Assembly: GCA_963627995.1 (NCBI GenBank)
Contig: CAVGCV010000005.1
Location: 62,001-126,000 of the forward strand
DNA from: UBA3839 sp963627995
Lineage (GTDB): Bacteria; Bacteroidota; Bacteroidia; Bacteroidales; Bacteroidaceae
Direction: 5' to 3'
DNA length: 64,000 nt
Under the pieces are notes generated by a model. It saw only the letters and a list, made by a program, of their open reading frames with translations, was not told the DNA's origin and made no database searches. Both the position numbers and the translations under genes were made by a program. Every line of letters begins with the position of its first letter. Positions within the stretch are counted from its first letter, which is position 1. Below, piece by piece: positions 1 to 7,741 of the stretch.

Positions 1-153
1 ATACGCCATGAGCATCAGCACGGGGCGGATGCGCTTTCCCCCGAGCGAGAGCGCATAGCGGACGGGCGCGTAGAGGTCGTCGGGGCGGGGGTTGTAGCGG
101 AGGCTCGACAGCGCGGCGTTCACCATGTCGAGCAGCTGCGGTTGCGTGTGCAT
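1..153 (-). CDS. Polyprenyl synthetase family protein (5' end, partial)
   Basis: Only the first 51 codons are inside the window; the gene runs off the left edge. The product begins MHTQPQLLDMVNAALSSL and reaches LGGKRIRPVLMLMAY, the N-terminal substrate-binding signature of trans-prenyl diphosphate synthases (GGKRxRP, near residues 38-45). Known members condense isopentenyl diphosphate with allylic diphosphates to make farnesyl, geranylgeranyl or longer prenyl diphosphates for quinones and undecaprenyl carriers. The aspartate-rich motifs that fix chain length lie outside the window, so the exact product cannot be given. The gene follows tonB on the same strand but a strong terminator hairpin lies between them. 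Confidence 0.85.
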   Translation of the reverse strand, partial: MHTQPQLLDMVNAALSSLRYNPRPDDLYAPVRYALSLGGKRIRPVLMLMAY

Positions 154-182
154 AGCGGGGAGTGTGGGTGGTGGCATTGAAA

Positions 183-216
183 AAGGCCGCATTATGAAAC
201 ATCACGATGCGGCCTT
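183..216 (-). terminator. Rho-independent terminator after tonB
   Basis: A perfect 10-bp stem (AAGGCCGCAT at 183-192, ATGCGGCCTT at 207-216) has a 14-nt loop. Read on the minus strand it is followed by a T-rich tail (CCTTTTTC). It lies 17 bp downstream of the tonB stop codon and 30 bp before the prenyl synthetase start. Confidence 0.8.
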
Positions 217-233
217 AGGACTGTGTTTCTTGT

Positions 234-953
234 TTAGTTGCCCAGTCGGAACATCACGGGCAGGATGTAGCGCACGCGCACGGGTTTTCCGCGCTGCTTG
301 CCGGGATTCCACCTCGGCATGGCCTTCACCACGCGGAGCGCCTCCTTGTCGAGCGAAGCCTCCACCGACTTCATCACCTGCGGCTCAACCACCGATCCGT
401 CCTTGTTCACGACGAACGACACGAGCACGCGCCCCTGGATGCCGTTGTCCTGCGCAATGGAGGGGTATTTGAGGTTCTTGCTGAGCCAGTCGTTCAGCGC
501 CTGCTCTCCGCCGGGGAACATGGGCATCTGCTCCACGACCTGGAACACTTCCATCTCGTCGCCCTCTTCCTCCGTGGCGACAGGGCCTACCGGCGCCACC
601 GGGCCCCTCACGTTGGAGGACGGGCCGGAGACTGCCTCCGTAGTCGCTTCCGACGACTGTATCGTCTCCTCTTCTATCTCGGTGTTGTCGTCCACGATGT
701 CGAGTATCTCGGCCACTTGCGGGGCCTCCGACGGTGGCGGCGGCGCGGCGGAGAAAATGGGCTGCGTGATGGGGACGATTTCCTCCTCCATCGGCGCGTA
801 GGCGGCATAGACGACGCGCTCCGTCTCCTTGTACTCGCGCGTCGTCCACTCGAAGCAGACGAACATCACTGCGAGCGCAAGGATGTAGCCAATCAGCAGG
901 CCTGTGGTCTTGGTGCCCTCAAGATCGGCTTTCTTTGACTTTTTGATTTCCAT
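234..953 (-). CDS. Energy transducer TonB
   Basis: 239 residues. A short cytoplasmic N-terminus (MEIKKSKKADLEG) precedes one membrane helix (about 18-36). A periplasmic linker with a proline run (about 70-78) and many acidic residues follows, then a C-terminal TonB domain (about 150-239) with the typical stretch GGEQALNDWLSKNLKYP and G-x-V-x-V-x-F-V-V-x-x-D-G-S. TonB links the ExbB/ExbD proton-driven motor to outer-membrane receptors; exbB and exbD are not in the window. A TonB-dependent receptor is present at 13808-16225, but genomes of this type carry many, so no specific pairing is implied. The start follows a TACTTTTG box about 90 bp upstream. Confidence 0.93.
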   Translation of the reverse strand: MEIKKSKKADLEGTKTTGLLIGYILALAVMFVCFEWTTREYKETERVVYAAYAPMEEEIVPITQPIFSAAPPPPSEAPQVAEILDIVDDNTEIEEETIQSSEATTEAVSGPSSNVRGPVAPVGPVATEEEGDEMEVFQVVEQMPMFPGGEQALNDWLSKNLKYPSIAQDNGIQGRVLVSFVVNKDGSVVEPQVMKSVEASLDKEALRVVKAMPRWNPGKQRGKPVRVRYILPVMFRLGN

Positions 954-1043
954 AGGGTATTTGTATGATTATGTTTCAGGATGTATCGCGGCGCGGTGTC
1001 CGTGGCTCCGTGCTACGGTCCGCCCCCATAGGCTATTCCATGG

Positions 1044-1051
1044 CAAAAGTA
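1044..1051 (-). promoter_or_regulatory. -7 promoter box of tonB
   Basis: The minus strand reads TACTTTTG, a match to the Bacteroidota -7 consensus TAnnTTTG. It is 91 bp upstream of the tonB start. No clear TTG -33 element was assigned. Confidence 0.55.
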
Positions 1052-1165
1052 GTGATTTATTTTTTATCCATCACCATGGCGCGCTTTTTTTTTGTTTTTT
1101 CCGCGCATTTTCCGGCATCGGGACGCAGCGCCCGCGCCGCGCCGCACCGTGCCGCGAGGGCGCGC

Positions 1166-3763
1166 CTACGCGCCGGCGCCGCCGCGGATGCGGATGTCGC
1201 GCTGGGGGAACGGTATCTCGACGCCGTTCGCCGTCAGCGTCTCATATATCTTTTCGCGCACGCGCGAGGAGAACGCCGGCCGCTGGTCCACCAGCACCCA
1301 CATCGTCACCACCAGGTCGACGCTGCTCTCCCCGAAGTCGGAGAGCGACACGGAGATGCCCTGAGCGGGGTTCACGAGCCGCCGGCCGTCGGGCAAGGTC
1401 TCGCACATCGGCGCCAGCGCCTCCACCAGCATGCGCCTCACCTCGGCCACGCTCACGCCGTAGGCCACGCCCACCGCCACCTTCATCAGCTCGTAGCCGT
1501 GGTTGCGCGTCAGGTTCTTGAAGTTCTTGTTGAACAGCGAGGCGTTGAGAAAGGCTATCACGCTGCCGTCGCGCGTGGCCACCTGCGTGCTCTGGTAGGT
1601 GATGCTCTCCACCTTTCCCTGCACGCCGTCGCACTCGATGTAGTCGCCCACGCGCACGCGCCCCGTCATGAGCGATATGCCGTAGAAGAAGTTCTCGAGC
1701 AGGTCTTTCATCGCGAAGCCCATGCCGGTCGCCAGTCCCGCCGTGACGATGGAGATGCCGCTCTTGGGCACGCGCAGCAGGATGAGCACGAACCAGAAGT
1801 AGGCGCCCCACACAAGGATGGCAATCACGTTGCGGATGAGCGTCTCGTTCAGTCCCGACTCGTCCTTCTTCGCGCGGCGGTACCAGTGGCGGTAGTACGA
1901 GCGCACGGCGTAGTTGATGTAGCCGAAGATGAAGAAGAACGCCACCACGACGCACAGCTTGAAGAGCGACAGCTTGCTCAGGTTCGCGCTGTCGATGAAG
2001 TTGTAGAAGAAAACCTTCTCCACGATGCTGGTCATCTCGAATATCGACGCCGCGAAGTAGATGCTCAGCAGCACCGACACCACCGCCAGCACGGGTATGA
2101 CGGCCTTGCGCACGAAGTCCAGCACCCACGTGGCCGTGAAGAAGTCGCCGCGCCGCATGCGCCTGACGAGCTTCTCCTCCGCCTCCGCCGAAATGTCGCC
2201 GCGCCCTGCCACGCGCTTCACCATCACGCGCTCCTCGTACATGCGCGCCACGTCGTAGCAGCACGTGATGGTCTGGACGGCCGCCAGCTGGAACGTCCAC
2301 CAAATCATGACCTGCACCGCCAGCAGCGTGTAGCCCGCCCACGCCAGCACGCAGCCGACGACCATCGCCGCGAGCGAGATGCCGGCGTAGAGCGAGTCGG
2401 TCAGCGGCAGGCGGTCGCGCCGCGCGCGCTGCACGCCCACCTGCCACACGACGAAGGCCAGCAGCAGCGGCGGATAAATCAGGTTGACGATGCTGTTCGG
2501 GATCAGCAGGATGCGGAACAGGATGACGACGAACGCCATGAGCACGAACGGCAGGTACACCGCCAGCCCCGCGCGCATCTGGCGCCCCCGCAGCCGCACC
2601 ACGAGCGAGAGCACGATGGCCTCCACCAGCCACGCCAGGTTAATCATCAGCCCCGCCGCCATGACGAACAGGTCGTTGGTCATGAACTGCCGCGCCACGG
2701 TGATGGCGACGGCGAACAGCGCCACGCCCAGCGCGAGCGTCAGGGCCATGCGCTTGAGGCGGAACTCGCGCGCGTCGAGCACGCGGCTCGCCACCCTCGC
2801 GCTGAAGCGGGCGGCCAGGCGCGGCGCCCACCGCCTCGCGGCCCACGGGACGCCCCTCACCACCGCGTTGCTCAGCATCGTGGCGAGGAGGATGTAGAAG
2901 AGCATGAGCACGCTGACCGCCCACACGACCGGGCCGCGCCACTCGGAGAACTGCGCGCGCCCGTCGAGCGGGAGGTACTTGTCCGAGAAGTCGCGCCCGA
3001 CGCTGCCCAGGTGGAGCGGCAGCCGCGCGAGGATGGAGAAGTAATTCTCGCCGCCGTTGACGAAGATGCTCTGCTGCAGGTCCGCGTAGCGCTGCTGCGC
3101 ATAGTTGTTCAGCTTCTCCACCTGCTCCGACACCTGCGTGTAGTAGCGGTTGTCGCGCGCCAGCGAATTGACGAACCGCACGAGGTTGTTGCGCAGCGCG
3201 CGGGCATAGAGCACGCAGCGCCCGCGGTCGGCCTGCTCCTGCGCGGTGAGCGTGTAGGGCTCCTCGCCGGCGCCGTCCGCGCCGTCGGCCATGAGCTCCT
3301 GCATGAGCGAGTCGCGCGGCTCTGCCGCCCGCGCCGCCGCGCCGGTGGCGGGCGGCAGCGACTCGAGCGCGACCACCAGGCTGTCGTAGCGCGCAATCTC
3401 GGCCAGCAGCCGCTCGCGCGTCTGCCGGTAGGGCATGTTCGTCTTGTGCAGGCTGCGGTACAGGTCGGTGGCCTGCTGGCAGGCGTAGGCCACGTCGAAC
3501 GTGAAGTCCGTCCGCTGCGAGTAGAGCATGAGCCCTATCTGCTCGCTCCGCTTCATGTATTCCACCAGCTGCTCGTGCTGGCCCTCGCTCATCACCTCGT
3601 AGTTGCGCATGAACTCGCGCTGCTCGCGGTAGTTGCGCTCCAGCTCGAGGCGCAGCACGCCCAGGGTCTTCGCGAGGTCGCGCTCCTTCAGCACCGCCGC
3701 CGACGGCAGGGCCGCGAGCAGCGCGAGCGCCACGATTGCTATCCGTTTCCTCATGTCTTCCAT
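1166..3763 (-). CDS. Large MscS-family mechanosensitive ion channel
   Basis: 865 residues from the chosen start (MEDMRKRIAIVALALLAAL), which gives a clean signal peptide; the open frame extends 40 codons further upstream but that part reads like non-coding sequence. After the signal peptide comes a periplasmic, charged, probably helical region (to about 270), then several membrane helices (about 290-660), and the MscS pore helix and beta domain: GISIVTAGLATGMGFAMKDL near residue 665, then VGDYIECDGVQGKVESI. Large MscS proteins of this layout (MscK/MscM-like) release solutes under hypo-osmotic shock. It lies 25 bp downstream of the Ala/Arg-rich protein gene and is probably co-transcribed with it from the promoter at 4597. 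A long open frame on the opposite strand is an artefact of high GC. Confidence 0.9.
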   Translation of the reverse strand: MEDMRKRIAIVALALLAALPSAAVLKERDLAKTLGVLRLELERNYREQREFMRNYEVMSEGQHEQLVEYMKRSEQIGLMLYSQRTDFTFDVAYACQQATDLYRSLHKTNMPYRQTRERLLAEIARYDSLVVALESLPPATGAAARAAEPRDSLMQELMADGADGAGEEPYTLTAQEQADRGRCVLYARALRNNLVRFVNSLARDNRYYTQVSEQVEKLNNYAQQRYADLQQSIFVNGGENYFSILARLPLHLGSVGRDFSDKYLPLDGRAQFSEWRGPVVWAVSVLMLFYILLATMLSNAVVRGVPWAARRWAPRLAARFSARVASRVLDAREFRLKRMALTLALGVALFAVAITVARQFMTNDLFVMAAGLMINLAWLVEAIVLSLVVRLRGRQMRAGLAVYLPFVLMAFVVILFRILLIPNSIVNLIYPPLLLAFVVWQVGVQRARRDRLPLTDSLYAGISLAAMVVGCVLAWAGYTLLAVQVMIWWTFQLAAVQTITCCYDVARMYEERVMVKRVAGRGDISAEAEEKLVRRMRRGDFFTATWVLDFVRKAVIPVLAVVSVLLSIYFAASIFEMTSIVEKVFFYNFIDSANLSKLSLFKLCVVVAFFFIFGYINYAVRSYYRHWYRRAKKDESGLNETLIRNVIAILVWGAYFWFVLILLRVPKSGISIVTAGLATGMGFAMKDLLENFFYGISLMTGRVRVGDYIECDGVQGKVESITYQSTQVATRDGSVIAFLNASLFNKNFKNLTRNHGYELMKVAVGVAYGVSVAEVRRMLVEALAPMCETLPDGRRLVNPAQGISVSLSDFGESSVDLVVTMWVLVDQRPAFSSRVREKIYETLTANGVEIPFPQRDIRIRGGAGA

Positions 3764-3788
3764 TGCCTTTTCCGTTCGTTTCCGCCGC

Positions 3789-4559
3789 CTATTCCTCCAC
3801 GATGCGGCGCATCCAGTCGTAGACGCGCCCGCCCAGTGTGCGGCGGCCCTCCGCGTCGGGACGCCCGCCCAGCTGCGCGTCAAGCAGCTCCGCGTCGGTC
3901 AGCACGTCGCCCTGCGCCTCGTCCTGCTCCTCGTCCATGTAGGAGTCCACCTCGCCCTTGAGCCACACGCCCACGTCGACGAGCAGGCCGCGGAAGCCCG
4001 CGTTGCGCCTGAAGCGACGCCACGCGGCGCGCCGACGCGCGCGCCACGCCGCCACGCTCCGCCCGGCGCGCCGCATCCAGGCCCGCGCGGCGCGCGCGCC
4101 GCGCGCCAGGCCCCGCCCCGCCGCCACGAGCGTGGGGCCGAGGTGGACGAGGGCCCGCGCAGCGGCCACGAGCAGCCACACCAGCGCCGCCCACGCGCGG
4201 ACGGCGAGCCACGCCAGCCCGCGCGCCGCCCACACCGAGGCGGCCCGCGCGCCGCGCCCCGAGGCGCAGAGCGCGCTCCACGCGGCGCGGCGCGCCTTGC
4301 GCAGCTTCTCCTGCGTGCCGTTGTCGTTCCAGAAAGCCGCGGCGCGCGTCCAGCCGCGCTCCGACACGTCGATGAGCGCGAGGAGGCCGCGGCACGCCCA
4401 CTTCAGCACGAGCCGCAGCCCGCGCCACAGCAGCCGGCCCACGCCGGCCGCCACGCGGCCGGCCAGCACGAGCAGCAGCCGGCCTATTTCCGCCAGCAGC
4501 CGCAGCCCCGACTGCTCGTCCATGCGCCGTCCGCCGCTGTCCCGTTCCGTTTCCTCCAT
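3789..4559 (-). CDS. Hypothetical Ala/Arg/Trp-rich protein upstream of mscS
   Basis: 256 residues from the start MEETERDSGGRRMDEQ, chosen because a TACCTTTG box lies 38 bp upstream; the open frame itself continues further. The middle (about 25-190) is dominated by Ala, Arg, Leu and Trp in amphipathic or weakly hydrophobic segments (for example LAWLAVRAWAALVWLLVAAA). The C-terminus is acidic (YMDEEQDEAQGD, residues about 205-215) and ends in YDWMRRIVEE. No known domain was recognised. Cationic and hydrophobic segments suggest membrane association, but that is inference. Its own promoter and the 25-bp spacing to mscS support a real gene; the extreme composition in a GC-rich genome is the reason for caution. 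Confidence 0.6.
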   Translation of the reverse strand: MEETERDSGGRRMDEQSGLRLLAEIGRLLLVLAGRVAAGVGRLLWRGLRLVLKWACRGLLALIDVSERGWTRAAAFWNDNGTQEKLRKARRAAWSALCASGRGARAASVWAARGLAWLAVRAWAALVWLLVAAARALVHLGPTLVAAGRGLARGARAARAWMRRAGRSVAAWRARRRAAWRRFRRNAGFRGLLVDVGVWLKGEVDSYMDEEQDEAQGDVLTDAELLDAQLGGRPDAEGRRTLGGRVYDWMRRIVEE

Positions 4560-4596
4560 AGCCAGCGCGTGCGCCACGTGCGCACGCATTCGGGCG

Positions 4597-4604
4597 CAAA
4601 GGTA
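4597..4604 (-). promoter_or_regulatory. -7 promoter box of the Ala/Arg-rich protein-mscS operon
   Basis: The minus strand reads TACCTTTG, 38 bp upstream of the chosen start at 4559. Its position fixes the start of the upstream gene of the operon. Confidence 0.65.
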
Positions 4605-4646
4605 AAGTTTTTCCGCCAAACCCGCGCGCCCACCCACACATTTTCC

Positions 4647-4654
4647 TAACTTTG
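4647..4654 (+). promoter_or_regulatory. -7 promoter box upstream of the phosphoesterase gene
   Basis: TAACTTTG on the plus strand, divergent from the box at 4597-4604. If used, it gives a leader of about 325 nt that contains the palindromic repeat element at 4753-4937 before the phosphoesterase start at 4986. Confidence 0.6.
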
Positions 4655-4752
4655 CAGCGGCCCCGGCGCGCCGGGGCAGGCCGCCGTCCGCGCCGCCCGG
4701 AACCGCCGCGCGCAAGCAGGCGCGGGCGGCGGCGCAGCGGAAGGCCGGCGGC

Positions 4753-4937
4753 GGCGCACTGGAAACTGTCCCCGGGCGCGCCCAAAGTTCAGCCACGGCG
4801 CACTGGGAAAAAATTTCCAAGTACTTGGAAAAATATTTCTAAGTACTTGAAAAAATATTTCCAAGTACTTGGAAATTCCGCCGCGGCGCGCAGCCGCCAG
4901 GATTCCGGTGCGCCGCGGGGAAACTTCCGGCGCGCCG
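4753..4937 (+). repeat. Intergenic palindromic element, copy A (AAGTACTT family)
   Basis: Fills most of the 4560-4985 intergenic stretch, which has no gene. Degenerate inverted arms (about 4753-4783 and 4908-4937, units of the type GCGCACTGGAAA and its inverse TTCCGGCGCGCC) enclose three AAGTACTT palindromes: CCAAGTACTTGG at 4817-4828, a variant at 4840-4850, and a perfect 20-bp palindrome ATTTCCAAGTACTTGGAAAT at 4857-4876. The block 4784-4929 is clearly homologous to 22885-23030 in front of prmA. Confidence 0.8.
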
Positions 4938-4985
4938 CGGGGAGACTCCCGGCGCGGGGCAAGGAACTGAAACGAACGGAACGGC

Positions 4986-5486
4986 ATGAAGCGAATAGGG
5001 ATTCTATCGGACACGCACGGCTACTGGGACGACCGCTACGCGCAGTACTTCGGCGAGTGCGACGAGATATGGCACGCGGGCGACTTCGGCTCGGCGGAGG
5101 TGGCGGACAGGCTGGCGGCCGTCTGTCCGCTGCGCGGCGTGTACGGGAACATCGACGGGGGCGACCTGCGGCGCAGGTTCGCCGAGCGCTGCCGGTTCAG
5201 GTGCGAGGAAGTGGACGTGCTGCTCAAGCACATCGGGGGCTGGCCGGGGCACTACGACGCGTCGGTGCGCGGCTCGCTCCTCGCGCGGCCCCCGCAGCTG
5301 TTCGTCGCCGGCCACTCCCACATCCTGCGCGTGATGCACGACCGCGCGCTGGACTGCCTGTACGTGAACCCCGGCGCGGCGGGGCGCGCGGGCTTCCACA
5401 AGGTGCGCACGCTCGTGCGCCTCACCGTCGACGGGCGCGAGGTGCGCGACCTGGAGGTGGTGGAGCTGGCCGACGCGGCGCGATAA
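4986..5486 (+). CDS. YfcE/MJ0936-type metallophosphoesterase
   Basis: 166 residues. All metal-binding blocks of the small calcineurin-like phosphodiesterases are visible: SDTHG (8-12), HAGDF (30-34), GNID (54-57) and GHSH (109-112), followed by YVNPGAAGRAG. Relatives hydrolyse phosphodiesters with Mn2+ or similar ions in the cytoplasm; the physiological substrate is unknown. The start MKRIGILSDTHG leaves no spare N-terminus. The gene stands between the repeat element and rfbB, which has its own promoter 39 bp after the stop, so it is probably monocistronic. Confidence 0.92.
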   Translation: MKRIGILSDTHGYWDDRYAQYFGECDEIWHAGDFGSAEVADRLAAVCPLRGVYGNIDGGDLRRRFAERCRFRCEEVDVLLKHIGGWPGHYDASVRGSLLARPPQLFVAGHSHILRVMHDRALDCLYVNPGAAGRAGFHKVRTLVRLTVDGREVRDLEVVELADAAR

Positions 5487-5524
5487 TTGTGGGCGGGGCG
5501 CGCGGCACTGTGGCGGGAAATACG

Positions 5525-5532
5525 TATCTTTG
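5525..5532 (+). promoter_or_regulatory. -7 promoter box of rfbB
   Basis: TATCTTTG, ending 31 bp before the rfbB ATG at 5564. It starts 38 bp after the phosphoesterase stop codon. Confidence 0.7.
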
Positions 5533-5563
5533 CGCCTGCATCACCATAAAAGCGGAAGAATCC

Positions 5564-6727
5564 ATGAAGACCTACCTTGTCACGGGCGCCGCGGGCTTTA
5601 TCGGCGCGAACTTCGTGAAATACCTGCTCGCGCAGCGCCCGGACGCGCGCATCGTCGCGCTCGACGCGCTGACCTACGCCGGCAACCTGAGGACCATCGC
5701 GGACGACATCGACAACGAGCGCTGCTTCTTCGTGCGCGGCGACATCGGCGACCGCGCGCTCGCGGCGCGGCTCTTCGGGCAGTACTGCTTCGACTACGTG
5801 GTGAACTTCGCGGCGGAGAGCCACGTGGACCGCTCCATCGAGAACCCGCAGCTGTTCCTGCAGACCAACGTGCTCGGCACTCAGAACCTGCTCGACGCGG
5901 CGCGCGCGGCCTGGACCACCGGGCGCGGCGCCGACGGCTACCCCACCTGGCGGCCGGGCGTACGCTTCCACCAGGTGAGCACCGACGAGGTGTACGGCTC
6001 GCTCGGGCGCGACGGCTTCTTCACCGAGGCGACCCCGCTCTGCCCCCACAGCCCCTACAGCGCGTCGAAGACGGCGGCCGATCTCATCGTCGTCGCCTAC
6101 CGCGACACGTACCGGATGCCGGTGAGCATCACGCGCTGCTCGAACAACTACGGCCCCTACCACTTCCCCGAGAAGCTCATCCCGCTCATCATCAACAACA
6201 TCCTCGCGGGGCGGCCGCTGCCCGTGTACGGCGACGGCTCGAACGTGCGCGACTGGCTCTACGTCGAAGACCACTGCAAGGCCATCGACCTCGTGGTGCG
6301 CGAGGGGCGCGACGGCGAGATCTACAACGTGGGGGGGCACAACGAGATGGCCAACATCGACATCGTGCGGCTCACCGTCCGCACCGTCCGCCAGCTCATG
6401 GAGGAGAACCCGGCCTACCGCGCCGCGCTGAAAAAGCGCGTGAGCCGCAGCCGCCCGGGCGAGGCGCCGCAGGGCCCGGACGACACCGACGTGTCGTGGA
6501 TCGACGAAAGCCTCGTCACGTTCGTGAAAGACAGGCTGGGGCACGACCACCGCTACGCCATCGACCCCACGAAAATCCGCGCCGACCTCGGCTGGCAGCC
6601 GGAGACGAAGTTCGCCGACGGCATCGTGCGCACCATCCGCTGGAACATCGAGCACCAGGACTGGATTGCGGACGTGACGAGCGGCGGCTACCAGCGCTAC
6701 TACGAGGAGATGTACAGCAAGAAATGA
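5564..6727 (+). CDS. rfbB: dTDP-glucose 4,6-dehydratase
   Basis: 387 residues from MKTYLVTGAAGFIGANF; the frame is open far upstream but the promoter at 5525 sets this start. The NAD-binding loop GAAGFIG is at 8-14, the STDEVYG motif holding the catalytic Asp-Glu pair near 139-145, and the SDR catalytic YSASK near 165-169. It converts dTDP-glucose to dTDP-4-keto-6-deoxyglucose, the committed step to dTDP-rhamnose and other deoxysugars of surface polysaccharides. The other rhamnose genes (rfbA, rfbC, rfbD) are not adjacent, so it stands alone here apart from the HU-related gene 61 bp downstream. Confidence 0.95.
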   Translation: MKTYLVTGAAGFIGANFVKYLLAQRPDARIVALDALTYAGNLRTIADDIDNERCFFVRGDIGDRALAARLFGQYCFDYVVNFAAESHVDRSIENPQLFLQTNVLGTQNLLDAARAAWTTGRGADGYPTWRPGVRFHQVSTDEVYGSLGRDGFFTEATPLCPHSPYSASKTAADLIVVAYRDTYRMPVSITRCSNNYGPYHFPEKLIPLIINNILAGRPLPVYGDGSNVRDWLYVEDHCKAIDLVVREGRDGEIYNVGGHNEMANIDIVRLTVRTVRQLMEENPAYRAALKKRVSRSRPGEAPQGPDDTDVSWIDESLVTFVKDRLGHDHRYAIDPTKIRADLGWQPETKFADGIVRTIRWNIEHQDWIADVTSGGYQRYYEEMYSKK

Positions 6728-6788
6728 AGCGGCGCGGACGGCACGCACGCCCGCCCCGCGACCCACCAACCACCAACACACCACAACC

Positions 6789-7193
6789 ATGGCAAAGATG
6801 CTCTACAAGGTCGGTTCCAAGAAAGTGGGAATCGGCGGCAAGCGCAAGGGCTACGTGGCGCGCCCGTACTACGCGACCAAGCAGAACGAGCTCGACATCA
6901 TCAGGCAGGTCGCCCGCAACTACGGCGGCGTGAACGAGGGCGAGGTCTACGCCGTGCTGCAGGCGCTGGCGAACGCGTTCGAGGACACGCTCTTCCACGG
7001 CCACCCCGTGAAGCTGCCGGGCTTCGGCACGTTCCGCATCTCGTTCAGCAGCAGGTCGCACCCCACGCCCGGCGCCGTCAGCGCGGACGACATCAGCGAC
7101 CCGCGCATCATCTTCACGCCCGACCCGCGCCTGCGCAAGATACTGAAAGAGCAGACGACGTTCGAGCCGGCCGAGCGGGAGGACGGGGCGTAG
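6789..7193 (+). CDS. HU-related DNA-binding protein
   Basis: 134 residues. The fold of bacterial HU/IHF is recognisable (NYGGVNEGEVYAVLQALANA near 45-65, then VKLPGFGTFRISFSS near 77-91) but with an N-terminal extension (MAKMLYKVGSKKVG) and a C-terminal tail instead of the long DNA-binding arm of classical HU. This is the HU-like family common in Bacteroidota, often present in several copies and sometimes tied to surface polysaccharide loci. It follows rfbB by 61 bp with no promoter box seen between them, so co-transcription is likely. Its role (nucleoid structure or local regulation) is inferred. Confidence 0.88.
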   Translation: MAKMLYKVGSKKVGIGGKRKGYVARPYYATKQNELDIIRQVARNYGGVNEGEVYAVLQALANAFEDTLFHGHPVKLPGFGTFRISFSSRSHPTPGAVSADDISDPRIIFTPDPRLRKILKEQTTFEPAEREDGA

Positions 7194-7284
7194 CGCGGTG
7201 CGGGAGCCGCAAGCACGCGCCGCGCGGGCACGCCCCCGGGACGGGCACGCCCCCCTTTTCCCATCAACCTGAAAAACGAAGCGA

Positions 7285-7728
7285 ATGGCCGACCCATCGA
7301 AAGCACGCCTGTTTGGACAGCAGCATTCAAGCCGCGACTACACCAAGCCTAAATATTGGGGGAAAAGAACCAGCTCAATTCAATTGTGCGTACAAAATGG
7401 AGATGAAAAAAACAGTTCGCAGCGCATAAGCCGACTACAGCGGACGATTGTTTGGGTTTACAAAATGCTCATGGACTATGCCGTTTATGGCAAATTCGAC
7501 TATGTGCGGATTGTTAAAAACCATTCTTATGAATTTGCCAACGACAAGGCGTTTTCTATTCCGGGAACGCGGTTGTATTCTTTTTTAAGAAGCGAGGAAC
7601 TTTCGCATCCCCGCATCAAAAAGCAAGAAATAAAGCACATCATTCTTGGCGGCGGCCAACATCTACTAAGTCCGGAACGCCGTTTTGACGCCGCCATTGT
7701 GAACAGCGACGACTTATTTGACGAATAA
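7285..7728 (+). CDS. Hypothetical protein coupled to a DNA methyltransferase
   Basis: 147 residues, not recognised. It is basic in the N-terminal half (SKARLFGQQHSSRDYTKPKYWGKR) and has a region of mixed charge ending in SPERRFDAAIVNSDDLFDE; no signal peptide or membrane segment is seen. The stop codon lies 13 bp before the methyltransferase ATG at 7742 (or overlaps a TTG start at 7718), so the two are almost certainly co-translated. The base composition is visibly lower in GC than the flanking genes, which suggests transfer as a two-gene unit. It could be a restriction or accessory partner of the methyltransferase, but no nuclease motif is apparent to me. Confidence 0.7.
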   Translation: MADPSKARLFGQQHSSRDYTKPKYWGKRTSSIQLCVQNGDEKNSSQRISRLQRTIVWVYKMLMDYAVYGKFDYVRIVKNHSYEFANDKAFSIPGTRLYSFLRSEELSHPRIKKQEIKHIILGGGQHLLSPERRFDAAIVNSDDLFDE

Positions 7729-7741
7729 AGAAGCAAGAAGG

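Noticed and set aside
965..3961. 998-codon plus-strand open frame opposite mscS
   Set aside because: It is antisense to a clear MscS channel gene, has a His/Arg/Ala-biased composition without any domain, and arises from GC bias at third positions.
4800..4880. CRISPR array (three regularly spaced AAGTACTT repeats)
   Set aside because: The repeated unit is only about 12 bp, spacers are about 10 bp and nearly identical, and no cas genes are present; it is a palindromic element instead.
4652..5563. Upstream extension of the rfbB frame by about 300 codons
   Set aside because: It covers repeat element A and the phosphoesterase gene in another frame; a TAnnTTTG box 31 bp before ATG 5564 fixes the start.
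5252..6790. 512-codon minus-strand frame
   Set aside because: Antisense shadow of rfbB and the phosphoesterase gene, composition typical of a complement of GC-rich coding DNA.
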